From Lepraria neglecta (taxonomy: Eukaryota > Ascomycota > Lecanoromycetes > Lecanorales > Stereocaulaceae), in assembly GCA_033220425.1 (NCBI GenBank), contig CM065650.1:4868629-4932628 (forward strand): 64,000 bases of DNA, in the 5' to 3' direction. Positions 33,131 through 44,762 of the stretch are shown here, in pieces (position 1 is the stretch's first letter; each line of letters starts with the position of its first letter). The notes under the pieces were generated by a model, which saw only the letters and a list, made by a program, of their open reading frames with translations, was not told the origin of the DNA and did not search any database. Both the position numbers and the translations under genes were made by a program.

Positions 33131-34638
33131 TAGTATATATAGTACTAGATATATTAACTGCGGACCTTTAAAAACAGCTTTAGTATAACTAGTTAACTCA
33201 AGTAGACCATCAAACGGAGCCCCGGTACGTCTATTTGCTACTAGGATTAGTTCCGAAGCACGATAGGGGTTAGAGACGTATTCATAACCTCTTATTTCTA
33301 TACGGCAGCTTAGTTAATAATAGTATACCTTACAATTAGGGCGCTCTAGAATATATAACATACGATAATACCGTGGATACACTACTATAACAAGGTCCAG
33401 GGGCTTAATTTATTAAGCGAGACCTGAAAGACGCCTTTTGTCATATTCTAGTAGCTATATTAGACTAGTAGCTACTAGGTTTCTACTATAATGGTTTCTA
33501 CTGGAAAGAACACTATCTACCCTTTGGTTTATATATAGTACTATTCCTCTTTAATCTGTTTACGAAGGCGATTAACTAGATTATAACCATACTATTACTA
33601 TAGGCTATAGTATTATACTATTTGGACGACTTCTTCGCTATTCTGGTACTATAAGCCGATACTATCGTATATAGCTATTAATTCGATCAAGTATATAATG
33701 AATTAGGCCTGTTAGTTAACTATTCAAAGGATGCGATAGGTATAAAAGCCGACTTTATGGGAATTGAATTCGATAGTATCCTTATATAGGTACGACTCCC
33801 TCTAGATAAGCTAGATAGGGCAAGAATTATAGCGCAAGGCCTCCTTAAAAGGCCTATAATCCTATATTCGGAGCTCGAGTTAGTAGTCGGTTTCCTATTA
33901 TTTACTACCAAAATTATAGTTCCAGGAAGGGCCTTCTTAAGGCGACTTTTTGACGTAATTCGGAGGCTAGTAGCTATCCTATATATCACCGTAGCTATAA
34001 GGGCTGATCTACTATAGTAGTATACCTTCTTAAAGGACTAGAATGGTCGCTACAGTGGGACTGTGGGTTAGTGTGTCTCATGATCAGATGCGGTTTCAGC
34101 CATGCGCCATGACTATGGGCCATAGCGAGAGATCCGTGCTTCCTGAGAGCACTATTTGTATGAGCATCCCACCAGCAGTTGGCTCTTCAGTCGAGTTCAT
34201 CTCTTTCAGAGCCATAACAGTTCTTTCCCGCCCACCCGCACCTTATACATAGCCTATATATAGCCTATCTACACTCCAGGTCTATGCCGCCTAGGCATGG
34301 GAGTTTTCTAGCGCTGGGGCACCTGTTGTAGCCTTTCTAGGCCTGCTAGCCCTGGCGTTAGACCGCCCAAGCATCTATTTACATATCCACTTGTGCCGGT
34401 GTGTATAGCTTCAGGAGTGAGAACACTAACCTTAAACTACTACGTCACGTCGTTAGTTAACTATTATAGCATATATAGACTGACGCCTCGGGGACGCTTG
34501 GTATAGAGGGCTACATTCTTAATTACCTAGCCCATTTGTACTCGGTCCAGGACGTCTTTAGCATACTAATTACTATACGCTATCTTCGTAAAGATATATA
34601 ATTCAAAGAAATAAAGGCTATTCTTCACGCGATTCAGC
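33131..34638 (+). pseudogene. DIRS-like reverse transcriptase and RNase H (first part)
   Basis: RT motifs in order: GLVPKHDRG near 33240 with R-R-I-H-N-L; EYITYDNTVDTLL near 33350; FIKRDLKDAF near 33410; H-Y-L-P-F-G-L near 33510; Y-L-D-D at 33619-33630 with both Asp intact; ADFMGIEFDSIL near 33750; PGRAFLRRLFDVIRRLVAIL near 33920. The RNase H motif H-I-stop-T-D-A-S-G-T-L-G-I is at 34470-34505, with the stop in place of Trp. An insertion at 34047-34430 separates RT from RNase H, and the foldback element cuts the frame at 34638. Confidence 0.78.
34047..34430. mobile_element. Short unmutated insertion sharing sequence with the DIRS left end
   Basis: The insert separates D-W-N-G from the RNase H start and is clearly less RIP-mutated than its host. 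Its first ~210 bp match the DIRS left end at 31550-31760 (same order, here with C/G where the other has T/A). The motif ggttagtgt (34066-34074) and the end acactaacc (34423-34431) are inverted. It may be a solo terminal repeat of the same or a related family. No target duplication was found. Confidence 0.5.
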
Positions 34639-35380
34639 TATAGCCCGGAAAGATATGGGATGGTATGGGATATTGGCTCTCTTACCCATCCCGGGGTATA
34701 GTATAGTATCAAGGTCTGAAATCCCATACCATTAGTAGGAGGTATGGGATCTCAATGGGATATCCCACGGTATGGGATATTGGTGGGATTATCTAATAGT
34801 ACGGGATATTTTCGGGATATCCCAGTGGCGGATAAGATAAGACCTATACTTAGAATTTCTAGTCATTATTCTAGTCATCAAAACTTCAAATATTTTTTTG
34901 AATATTCTATAATTCTATTACGAAATAGGTGATGGATCGATGAGATCTAATTGGTTGGTTGGATAATATATATATGTGTTGATTATTGTCTATACGGAGT
35001 TGCAGAATCTACTTATATACGGGCCTCAGCCCTAAATGGCTTGGCAGTAGAGATGGTCTATAATAAATTCTATATTTCCTACTAGAATATCCTATATTAT
35101 AGAATATTCAAAAAAATATTTGAAGTTTTGATGACTAGAATGATGACTAGAAATTCTAAGTATAGGTCTTATCTTATCCGCCACTGGGATATCCCGAAAA
35201 TATCCCGTACCATTAGATAATCCCACTAATATCCCATATCGTGGGATATCCTATTGAGATCCCATCCTATATCTCCTAAAAGATATGGGATTTAGGATCT
35301 TCTAATCCCATCCCATACCGGAATCCCATACCTAACCCTTGGGATATCCTATGGGATATCCCATATCTTTCCGGGCTATA
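34639..35380. mobile_element. 742-bp foldback element (hAT-like MITE), copy 2
   Basis: Runs TATAGCCCGGAAAGATATGG to CCATATCTTTCCGGGCTATA, flanked by perfect 8-bp repeats gattcagc (34631-34638 and 35381-35388). Almost identical to 5839-6580, so both insertions are recent relative to their hosts. It is rich in gggatatccc and tatgggat motifs. Confidence 0.9.
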
Positions 35381-35489
35381 GATTCAGCTATAGTTAGAAC
35401 GACTCCGGGGATCTAAATTAACCCTTTATTACGATAATAATACCTATATCTATAGGCTATATAAATCCTCGATCTATAGACTAGCTATA

Positions 35490-35898
35490 TGTTAGAACCA
35501 GTGGTTCTGATAGAACTGTCCTGTAGGACATAGTACTATAGACAGGACTAGTAGCTGAAGCGATGAGCGCAACGAGCGCCGTGCGCTCATGGCGCTCAAG
35601 AATAATAAGCGCAATGAGCACCGTGCGCTCATAACGCTCATGAAGGCTTGGTATAGATTTCGTATGTCTATATATACAGAGCACTGCTCACCACTTAGAG
35701 CATCGTGCTCAACTTGCTATTCAATTGTTTACTACATGCGATAGATCTCTTAGGCTAGGCACTAAACATATATCATCTAATCATATACCAGACCCGCTTA
35801 GCATCACTTGAAGCCTGCTTTATACTCTTGCCCTGTGCACCTCCATCCTAGTGAGAATCAATCCACAGAACCGTCGGTACGCAACACGGTTCGTAACA
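35490..35898 (+). repeat. 5' LTR, subfamily B (409 bp)
   Basis: TGTTAGAACCAGTGGTTCTG ... TTCGTAACA. It begins with a small palindrome (agaaccagtggttct). Confidence 0.92.
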
Positions 35899-36179
35899 CT
35901 TTGAGCACCCTCAAGGATGAGTGCTACACCAAGAGACCCTAGGGCACCTACCCCAAGCTCCTTAGGAGGAGGAAGCGGATAGAGACGCCCTACTATTAAC
36001 GAAGGACTTAGCAAGTATATCAAGATAGCCCAGCCCGACTTATACTATAGAGAAAGAGATAAGCTCGAGGGATGGCTATCCCAGGTATATTTATATCTGA
36101 AGTTCCAAGGGGACTTGATACCTATTCAACGATATCCTACCTTCGCTATTACTTATTTATATAGAAGAGCCTAAAAATA

Positions 36180-36804
36180 GGTAGATCCGTTCCTAAAGAA
36201 GTATATAGAAGATAACGACGAAGACGGCGAAATTAAATCATAGATAGAGAGTATAGCTATATTTAGACTCGAAATCCGCCGTATATTCAGTCCGTTAAAC
36301 GAAGTTAATATAGTAATATAAACTATTTAGTACTTGACTTAAAAGAAGTCTATATCGGAATATTCGACTTAGTTTTAGTAGTATATAGTAAAGACTAACT
36401 AGGATAATAATATATTGATAACTATATACCGAAGAGGTCTTAAGGACAATATTAAAGACAAGCTTATAAGGTTAGGGATTATTATTAATACCCTAGATAA
36501 ACTAATCGAAGAAGTAATCGAAATTAACGACAAGTTATTTAAAAGGACTATAGAGAAAAGGTATAACGGAGGAGTTAGTAGAATAGGACGCTCGAGCTTT
36601 TTTACTAAATCGAAGAGCTATTACCTAGGATATAAAGGAGAATGCGACCCTTACGGATATACGCTAATAGAACTAGACTTCACGGAAAGGAAGGGCAAGA
36701 GGCCTTATAAAGGGCCAGCCAGGGGCAAGAAGTAGTAAAGGGGTAAGAAAATACTGACGTATTATAGCTATAGCAAACCGGGCTACTTTACTAGAGACTA
36801 CAAG
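36180..36804 (+). pseudogene. Gypsy B gag with mutated zinc knuckle
   Basis: A surviving open stretch at 36415-36735 (106 codons) reads ITIYRRGLKDNIKDKLIRLG, ends with K-R-P-Y-K-G-P-A-R-G-K-K, and is followed by a stop. The knuckle at 36760-36804 reads YYSYSKPGYFTRDYK, with Tyr in place of the metal-binding Cys/His residues. Confidence 0.8.
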
Positions 36805-37739
36805 TCGAAAAACATAGTATATCAATCGCAGCTAAATATACTAGAGAAAGTATACACCTAGGACGATATAGACGACACGCCTAAGGAGATTCTACTACTA
36901 TAGGATAAAGTTAAAGATATTAACTCCTAGTATAATAGGATAATATAAGAATAATATAACTACGAATCCGAAAGCGAGGACGAACTTATAGAGGACGTTA
37001 ACTTATAAGCTAAGAAAGACTTAGATAGTAAAGATAGTAGTAGTACTTAGGAAGAATCCGAGCAGGATTAGGAAGAAGGGATAGACCCAGAGTAGGAAGA
37101 AGCCCTTAGTACGTTAGAAGCTAAGTAGGAAAATATATAACTACTAAGGGAATCAATACCTAGATCTACTATATCTAAGGAAAAAGAAGACTCTAAGGAA
37201 TCACGACAGGATAATAAGAAACTAGATTATTAACAAGATCGGAATCATCGAGGATATAAAGAGTTACTATAGGAAGAATATACTACGCTGTACTATATAT
37301 AGTATAGTACGCTAAGAAGTTATAGAAAGGGACTAGTAAAGAAGGCTTACTATAGCTAAGACTTCTACTATAACTATAAGAGAAATAAATACGAATTTCA
37401 TCTAGTAATAAAAAGGCTTTACTAGTTCTTCCTAGGAAATAATATAGATTAGTTAGAATATATCAAGAAAGAAATAATATACTATCTATATATAGAGAAA
37501 TACTATCTAAAAGAATAGTACGCCTATTTATATAATAACTATATAGAATATAAGAAAGAAAAATCCGAAGTAGGATTCCTACTCCTAATATATAAGTAGA
37601 TAGAATCTATATCCGGATTTCTGCAGGGAAAAGAGTAATCCCTTATAGCAGGGGTAGCCATAAGGAGATTAATATATTAACCCCCAAATAATATCTGTAT
37701 TCCGCGCAATATAATACATATATAAAGATACTAATAATT

Positions 37740-40700
37740 GTTAACGGATAGCGGACCGTTGTGATAATAGATTCTGGAGCTACTAGGAATTTCATTTCAC
37801 GAGACTTAGTACGAATAACTAGAATACTAACTCGAAAGAAGCTATACTAGTATAACCTTTAGATGGCTAATAGGTTAATACTATCAACAGGAAAGGTAGA
37901 CGAAGAGATACTTTCGTTACCTATTATAATTTAGCGCTACTATAAGGAGATTACCTTTAATATTATTAGGATAGCTACCTATTATATAATTTTAGGAATA
38001 CCTTGGTTAAAGAAGTATAACCTAATAATCGATTAGGCTCAAGGAGTACTCAAGATAGATTAATCCGGCAATATTACCAGGATTATACCTACGTATCAGC
38101 AGCGTTTAATAGTAGATAAGAAGTCGAACCGAAGGATAGTTAAGGTATATATTACCTTAGCTTCGTATAAGGACGGTACTAAAAGGTAGTCTAACTCTAT
38201 AGTTACTAGTAAAGATTAGTAGGATAATAAAGTAAGAGATAAGGGAGGAACTAATATACTCTCTATCCCTCAGGAATATAGTAAATAGGCGTACTTATTC
38301 AAGGAAGAGATAAATATAGAAGTATTGCCTAAGTATTAGCTATAGGATTATAAGATCGAACTCGAACCTGGCAAGTAACCAACGTTTAGATCTATTTATA
38401 TATTATTAGAAAAGGAACTTAAAGTACTTCGCGGGTATATCGACGAGAACCTCAAAAAGGGATTTATTCGGGAATCTAAATTACTAGTAGGTTATTCTAT
38501 CCTTTTTATACTAAAGAAGGACAGAAGCTTATAACTATATATCGACTATCGAAAGTTAAACGACATTATAATTAAGAATAGATATCTATTACTAAATATA
38601 GGAGAGCTATAGGATCGGCTTAGTAAAGCAAAGATATTTACTAAACTAGATCTTAGAGGTGTATATAACCTAATTTGGATAAAAGAAGGCGAGGAATAGA
38701 AAACTACCTTCCGAACGAGATATAGCCACTATAAGTATCTAGTAATACCGTTTAGACTTACTAATACACTAGTAACCTACTAAGCACTTATTAATAATAT
38801 TATATAAGTATACTTAGATCGAACAGCGATAGCGTACCTCGATAATATACTAATTTATTCTAAGAATAAGAAAGAATATATCGAGTATATATAGAATGTC
38901 CTTAGATACCTATTATAAGTAAAACTTCTTCTTAAACCAGAAAAGTGCGAATTTTATCGACAGTCGGTAGAATTCCTAGGATTTATAGTTAGTATAGAAG
39001 GTATTAGTATAAGCCTAGAGAAGATTAAGGCTATAGCGGAATAGCCTATACTACAGAACGTCAAAGCAGTACAAAGCTTCTTAGGATTTGCCAACTTTAA
39101 CAGGAAGTTTATTAAGGGCTACTCTAAGAAGGTACTACTACTAATAGATATTATAAGGAAAGATATCGGGTTTATATAGGGAAAAGACTAATAGAAATCA
39201 TTCGACACATTAAAGAAAGTATATACGGATCTACTAGTACTCTATACCTTTTAAGTAAACGAGCTAGCTTGTATCGAAACAGATATATTAGATCTAGTAA
39301 TCGGAGTATACCTATATTAAATGAAAGACCAAAAATAGTATCTAGTTACCTACTATTCAAGGAAGATATTAGTAGTAGAATAGAATTATAATATATACGA
39401 TAAGGAACTACTTGCCGTAGTATATATATTATAGAACTAGCGAGTATACGCAGAAAGCTACTCGGATCTAACTATCTTTATAGATTATAAGAACCTTCTT
39501 AACTTTATAATAATAAAAGAGTTAAATAGAAGATAAGTTCGATAGTTAGAACTATTGGGTTAATATAAGTTCAAGATAACCTATACCCTAGGAAAAGATA
39601 ATAGTCGAGTAGACGCCCTTAGTAGGTATTTAGACTATATAGAAGAAAAGAATATTATAGAATGACTAATCCTAAAGAAAGAAGCGGACGGATCGCTAGT
39701 ACTATACCAGGTATTAGCTACAACCCTTTGTATATCAGGACCTAATATAACTAATAGGATCGTAAAGGCCTACCATAATGATATATTCGTAATAAACCTA
39801 CGGAAGGATCAATAGGATTCAGTATTACTCAAATATTAAAGACAAGACCTACTTACCTAATATATACGTTGAAGAAGTAATTAGGGATTACTATAACGAC
39901 CCTTTATAAGGTTACCCTAGAGTATCTAAGACTATAGAACTCCTAGGACAGGGATACGCGGCGCCGAAGCTTCGGGCACGCGTTGAATAATATATTAAAG
40001 AATATATCTAGTGCCAGTAGAATAAGGCGGTATAATATACTAAATACGGGCAAATATAGTTTACTCCTATACTAGAGTCACTATAGGATAATATTATAAT
40101 AGACTTTATAGTTAAGTTACTACTATCTAAGGATCCAGCTACGCAGGACACCTTCGACTTAATTATAGTCATTATAGATAAACTAACGAAGTATATAATC
40201 ATAATACTATTCAAAGAAACCTACAAAGTAGATTAGTTAGCCTTCGTACTACTCGACAAACTAATAAGAGATTATAGTATACCGAAGTCGATAATATCCG
40301 ATAGAGATAAGCTATTTACGTCCAACTACTGGAGAATACTAATAGCAGTAATTAGAACTAAACTCTAGATATCGATAGTATATTATCTATAAACTAATAG
40401 GTAAATAGAACGTGCTAATTAAATAATAGAAGTATACCTGAGATATTATATGAACTAGAAGTAAGATAACTAGGTTTCACTGCTTCTAATAGTATAGTTA
40501 GCGTATAACGACAAGAGGTTAGATATAATAGGCCTAATACCATTCTTTACTAACTATAGAAAGAATATAAATATATTTCTATAACTAAGGGAAGGGCCTA
40601 ATATAGAAAAAGCCTTAGTTAAGGCTAAAGAGCTTAAGAATTTATATAAGGATATATAAAGGTCTATCGAAAGCTTAAATAAGAAGTTAAAGGGATAAGT

Positions 40701-41127
40701 TAATAAGAAAAGAAAGAATATTCCTTAGCTAAAAGAGAGGGATAAAGTATACCTCCTAATAAAAAAAATATAAGGATAACGAGACTAAGCAAGAAACTAG
40801 ATTATATTAAGGTTAGACTATTCTTAATTAAACGGATAAGAGGACCGGTTAACTATAAACTCTAACTTCCACCTGATACTAAGGTATATCTAATATTCTA
40901 TATCTTACTCCTAGAGCTAGCAGACTCTAGTATACCTCTCTAAGAAATATTTCATTATAACGTTAAGGAAGAAACAGAGTACGAGGTTAAAAGGATCCTA
41001 GATAGGAGGAATTAGTTCTACCTAGTTAAATAGAAAGGGTACGACGAAATAGAAAGTACCTGGGAACCTCTTAGGAACCTTGCGGGGAACTATAGGGGAT
41101 ATCTCTAAGAGTTCTATCAGAAATAAG
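37740..41127 (+). pseudogene. Gypsy B pol: protease to chromodomain
   Basis: Protease D-S-G-A-T-R-N-F begins at 37770 (active site kept). RT Y-R-K-L-N is near 38555 and the catalytic box YLDN is at 38835-38846. RNase H is near 39290. The integrase HHCC zone is near 39885, with core I-I-D-F-I-V-K near 40100 and Y-S-I-P-K-S-I-I-S-D-R-D near 40275. The chromodomain at about 40972-41127 reads EYEVKRILDRRN, Y-L-V-K-stop-K-G-Y, E-S-T-W-E-P-L; W in the last motif survives. Numerous TAG/TAA codons occur. Confidence 0.86.
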
Positions 41128-41573
41128 AGAGGACTAGTCGAAGCTCTCAGGGCCTTCCAGGCCGGGGGGGAGGTTGAACTACTCGGAACCGACGTTGAAT
41201 ATTAGATCGTCAGGGGTACCAGAAGGAAGCTCCTTATCCTTCTCCAATTCCTCTATATTCTATAATTCGCGCTTAATTAACTTCTTCTCTTCGTTTTAGA
41301 CAAGGTTAAATTATAATTAAAGGCGTATAAGTTTCGCCTACATTTCCTTTATCTCCGACTACGTATTATTACGTACTTTCTTAATACGATATATCTTATT
41401 AATAGATACGACCAGGTCGTACTTCTTGCCCGTAGTAATACAGTTAGAATAATAATCCGAACGCGCACTAACTATATACTACTTATACCCCTTCGTATAC
41501 AAAGTATAAGGACGTATTACAAATATAGATAATTTACTAGAGAGTTCTTTGCGACGAACGACGGGGTCCTTAG
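41071..41573 (-). pseudogene. Antisense ORF downstream of pol, copy 3 (subfamily B)
   Basis: The minus-strand frame reads RRKELSSKLSIFVIRPYTLY, then S-D-Y-Y-S-N, TTGKKYDLVVSINKIYRIKK, a charged helical stretch (N-E-E-K-K-L-I-K-R-E-L) and TPDDLIFNVGSE, ending P-Q-G-S-stop inside the chromodomain coding end. About 168 codons with only TAG/TAA interruptions. Homologous to copies 1 and 2. Confidence 0.65.
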
Positions 41574-41646
41574 ATTAGGTAATTCGACGGGGTAGTATAA
41601 AGGATAGATAGTTTCTTAGGACAAGAAATCTGGAGGAGGGAGCTAG

Positions 41647-42055
41647 TATTAGAACTAGTGGTTCTGACAGAACTATCCTGTAGGATATAGTACTATAGAC
41701 AGGACTAGTAGCTGAAGCGATGAGCGCAACGAGCGCCGTGCGCTCATGGCGCTCAAGAATAATAAGCGCAATGAGCACCGTGCGCTCATAACGCTCATGA
41801 AGGCTTGGTATAGATTTCGTATGTCTATATATACAGAGCACTGCTCACCACTTAGAGCATCGTGCTCAACTTGCTATTCAATTGTTTACTACATGCGATA
41901 GATCTCTTAGGCTAGGCACTGAATATATATCATCTGATCATATACCAGACCCGCTTAGCATCACTTGAAGCCTGCTTCATACTCTTGCCCTATACACCTC
42001 CATCCCAGTGAGAATCAATCCACAGAACCGTCGGTACGCAACACGGTTCGTAACA
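41647..42055 (+). repeat. 3' LTR, subfamily B (409 bp)
   Basis: TATTAGAACTAGTGG ... TTCGTAACA, pair of 35490-35898, followed by the duplicated target ctata. Confidence 0.92.
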
Positions 42056-42370
42056 CTATAGCCCTACTAAGGGATATAGCTATGCTTATAGCTAGATATA
42101 ATATCTACTTGATTCCGGAATAGATCCCAATAGGGGCCAACCAACTGGCTAATAACCTCTCGCGATTCCGGTATCGAAAAATCGCTGACAGATACCCTTA
42201 GCTAGGTTACCTAGCTATATCTCCGCTGTGTCAGGGCGGGACCTACTATAATCTTGGTATAGTCAGACCGTATTACTACGAGAAGCCGCTTGACTCCTAT
42301 AGTAGGGGTTAGTAACGAAAACCCGAAAAACGTATACTATACTAACGCAGTTATATATTACCTATTATAT
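42056..42370 (+). pseudogene. DIRS-like RNase H, last part
   Basis: Reads LLRDIAMLIARYNIYLIPE, stop, I-P-I-G-A-N-Q-L-A-N-N-L-S-R-F-R-Y. This is the A-D-x-L-S-R end of retroelement RNase H. It completes the frame left at 35388-35489. Confidence 0.65.
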
Positions 42371-42825
42371 ATTTAGGGGGATTACGCCTCCCTTCCCAGC
42401 GACGGTGAACTTATTAGCCGGTTAGATAGTAGATCTCTCTAAAGTCTTGGGTAATTCCCGTCTACCCTCTACAGTCTTGGTTCACTGGAATTATTTCCTA
42501 GGGCTGCATTTTTACCGCGGCCCGCGGATTTTCTAGCACGGGGGGTTCCCTGGAATTCATTTCGACCCGTTCACTGGAATTCCCTTTTGTAGTCGGATCC
42601 GGCTCAAACTTCAGGGCTGGCCAGGATGGGATCGAACCTATCCAGTCGCTGAGTTAGAGAAGATTCGGCCTTTAGGGTATCGTTGAGGAGTACGTGCAAA
42701 CGTATCGAGTCGAGGTGGCCCCCCCCCATACCGGGCCGGATTCCGCTTGATTCATCCAACATTCATCCAACATCTATTAAATATCGATCGATACTATAGA
42801 GCAATCATTAAGTACTAAAGCGATC
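42371..42825. other. Junction region before the first satellite array
   Basis: Mixed, less mutated sequence with three ctggaatt-type motifs (42487-42580), a cccccccc run and no coding frame. The string aaagtcttgggtaatt near 42440 recurs at 57493 (aaagtcttgggcaatt), the start of another unmutated block. Confidence 0.4.
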
Positions 42826-43570
42826 TAGGTAGCCGGCAAACTACTGCCGGGGCTACCCTTTACCTAGGATATCCAGGTAAAGGTCCTCAGCGGATTCTAC
42901 ACTGGCTATTAACTTAGATCCCTCTCTATCTCGCTAAGGAGTGGTCCGTTTTTCAATCCGAGGACGGAATCAGAATAGCCTTGATTAGCCAGTGCTAGAG
43001 GTGGCCGGCAAACTATTACCGGGGTCACCCTTTATCTAGGATATATAGGTAATGGTCCTCAGCGGATACTACACTGGCTATTAACTTAGATCCCTCTCTA
43101 TCTAGCCAAGGAGTAGTCCGTTTTTCAATCCGAGGACGGAATCAGAATAGCCTTAATCAGATAGTGCTAGAAGTGGCCGGTAAACTACTACCAGGGCTAC
43201 CCTTTATCTAGGATATCCAGGTAAAGGTCCTTAGCGGATTCTGCACTAGCTATTAACTTAGATCCCTCTCTATCTAGCCAAGGAGTGGTCTGTATTTCAA
43301 TCCGAGGACAGAATCAGAATAGCCTTAATCAGATAGTGCTAGAAGTAGCCGGTAAACTACTGCCAGGGTTACCCTTTACCTATACTATTAAGGTAAAGGT
43401 CCTCAGCGGATTCGGAACTGGCTATTAACTTAGATCCCTCTCTATCTCGCCAGGGAGTGGTCCGTTTTTCAATCCGAGGACGGAATCAGAATAGCCTCGA
43501 TTAGACGGTGCCAGAGGTGGCCGGCAAACCATTGCCGGGTCTACCCTTTACCTAATATATCAAGGCAAAG
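42826..43570. repeat. 172-bp satellite array A (five units)
   Basis: The landmark gcc-ggc/t-aaac occurs at 42832, 43004, 43176, 43348 and 43520, an exact 172-bp period. Each unit carries three short inverted repeats: ccggcaaa...ttgccgg, cctttacct...aggtaaagg, and ccgt...acgg around tttttcaatccgagg. The last unit switches to a different 3' sequence shared with array B. Confidence 0.95.
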
Positions 43571-44000
43571 GTTCAAAGCAGAATCAGCTAGCTATCAACT
43601 TCAATCCTACTTGATTTATTAAGGAGCTATTTAGTTTTTATCCTGAAAATTAGAATAGCCGGAGTTAGGTAGTACTACAGGATTTTTGTGTAATATATAC
43701 CCGCCCCGCGGTTACCTCGATATAAGCTTCTTTTCAAATCTATTCTCTTCTTCTTAATACTCTCTATCTTCTTACTAAATCCTTTAAGCCCTTTCTATAT
43801 TAGTGAATCAGTTTCTTCGACCCTCTATAGCTCTACCGCCACCTACTACCTAGACTATAGCGACCGGCGCTAATATAGTCGGCACCTAGTTGAGCGACCT
43901 GAGATTAAGCGGCGCCCCTTAGTATAGCCCTACTCCAGGCCTGGCTGGACCGCCGGCCATCTGGCCGCAGGTAGCTTTATATACCAGCGAGGCTCAGAGG
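43571..44000. repeat. Conserved spacer after array A
   Basis: Almost the same sequence follows array B (54540-54990), including tattaaggagctatttagtt, a pyrimidine-rich cttcttaatactctc part and aggcctggctggaccgccgg. No coding frame is supported. Confidence 0.8.
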
Positions 44001-44009
44001 CAGAGGTAA

Positions 44010-44530
44010 GATAGATATTGCTTGCTTACCTCCTTACTTGCTTGCTAGCTTGCCTGTATACTTACTTACTTACCTACTTGCCTGCTTGCCTGCTTGCTTG
44101 CCTGCCTGCTTGCTTGCTTACCTGTATACTTACCTGCTTGCTTACTTGCTTACCTGCTTGCCTGCTTGCTTGCCTGCTTGCTTGCTTGCTTACTTGCCTA
44201 CTTGCTTGCCTGCTTGCTTACTTGCTGGCTTGCTTGCCTGCTTGCTTACTTGCTGGCTTGCTTGCTGGCTTGCTTGCTGGCTTGCTTGCTTATTTACTTG
44301 CTTGCCTGTATAATTACCTACTTGCTTGCTTACTTGCCTGCCTGTATACTTACCTGCTTGCTTACTTGCTTACTCGCTTACTTACTTGCTTACCTACCTA
44401 TATACTTGCTTACTTACTTATTTGCTTGCTTGCTTACTTACCTACTTATTTACCTACTTACTTACTCGCCTACTTGCTTACCCGCTTACTTACCTACTTA
44501 CTTACCTCCTTACTTACTTTCTTCCTTCCC
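44010..44530. repeat. (CTTG/CTTA/CCTG)n tract A
   Basis: About 500 bp of 4-bp units. Mixed CTTG, CTTA, CCTG and CTGG units suggest an original CTTG/CCTG array whose TpG became TpA. The long Leu/Ala/Cys-rich frames here are repeat artefacts. Confidence 0.93.
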
Positions 44531-44549
44531 CCTCCTTATATACTAAGGG

Positions 44550-44729
44550 CTAATTATCTAGTAGATAGTAGATATTAGATAGTAGATATTAGATAGTAGA
44601 TATTAGAAGTAGGAATAGATAGTAGATAGTAGATATTAGAAGTAGGAATAGATAGTAGAAGTAGGAATAGATAGTAGATAATAGATTAGAGTTAGAGTTA
44701 AAAGATAGTAGATAGTAGAAATTAGAAAT

Positions 44730-44762
<33 letters not shown>

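Larger units (their letters stand above)
35490..42055 (+). mobile_element. Complete Ty3/Gypsy chromovirus, subfamily B
   Basis: A 6,566-bp element with 409-bp LTRs (35490-35898 and 41647-42055) and a perfect 5-bp target duplication ctata (35485-35489 and 42056-42060). It sits in the RNase H coding part of the DIRS-like element. Inside are gag, zinc knuckle, protease, RT, RNase H, integrase, chromodomain and an antisense ORF, then a purine-rich tract (ggaggagggagctag) next to the 3' LTR. Structure is full length but every ORF has RIP-type stops. Confidence 0.93.
31550..42370 (+). mobile_element. DIRS-like retroelement broken by three insertions
   Basis: The left end starts ttcgctatagtaggactataggtt. 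A Gag-like region is followed by RT and RNase H. Insertions at 34047-34430, 34639-35380 and 35490-42055 split the RNase H part, which resumes at 42056-42300. The RT reads GLVPKHD, R-R-I-H-N-L, F-I-K-R-D-L-K-D-A-F and YLDDFFAIL, the pattern of DIRS/tyrosine-recombinase retroelement RTs rather than Gypsy or LINE RTs. The right boundary and the recombinase gene were not identified. Confidence 0.68.

Noticed and set aside
34744-34932. ORF inside the foldback element
   Set aside because: Translation of palindromic gggatatccc repeats; not conserved in the other copy.
35481-36023. Short minus-strand ORFs in LTRs (also 570-800, 7567-7776, 41575-41841, 11338-11550)
   Set aside because: They arise from gagcgcaatgagcg repeats within LTRs and have no coding signal.
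42605-42660. tRNA-like segment on the minus strand (taactcagcgactgg and ggttcgatccc)
   Set aside because: A- and B-box-like words are far too close for a tRNA and no acceptor stem can be formed.
42826-43570. CRISPR-like spaced repeats
   Set aside because: The whole 172-bp unit is repeated, without variable spacers; the organism is a fungus.
44018-44578. Long Leu/Ala/Cys/Tyr-rich ORFs (also 54994-55231)
   Set aside because: They are translations of the (CTTG/CTTA)n tract in all frames; no gene.
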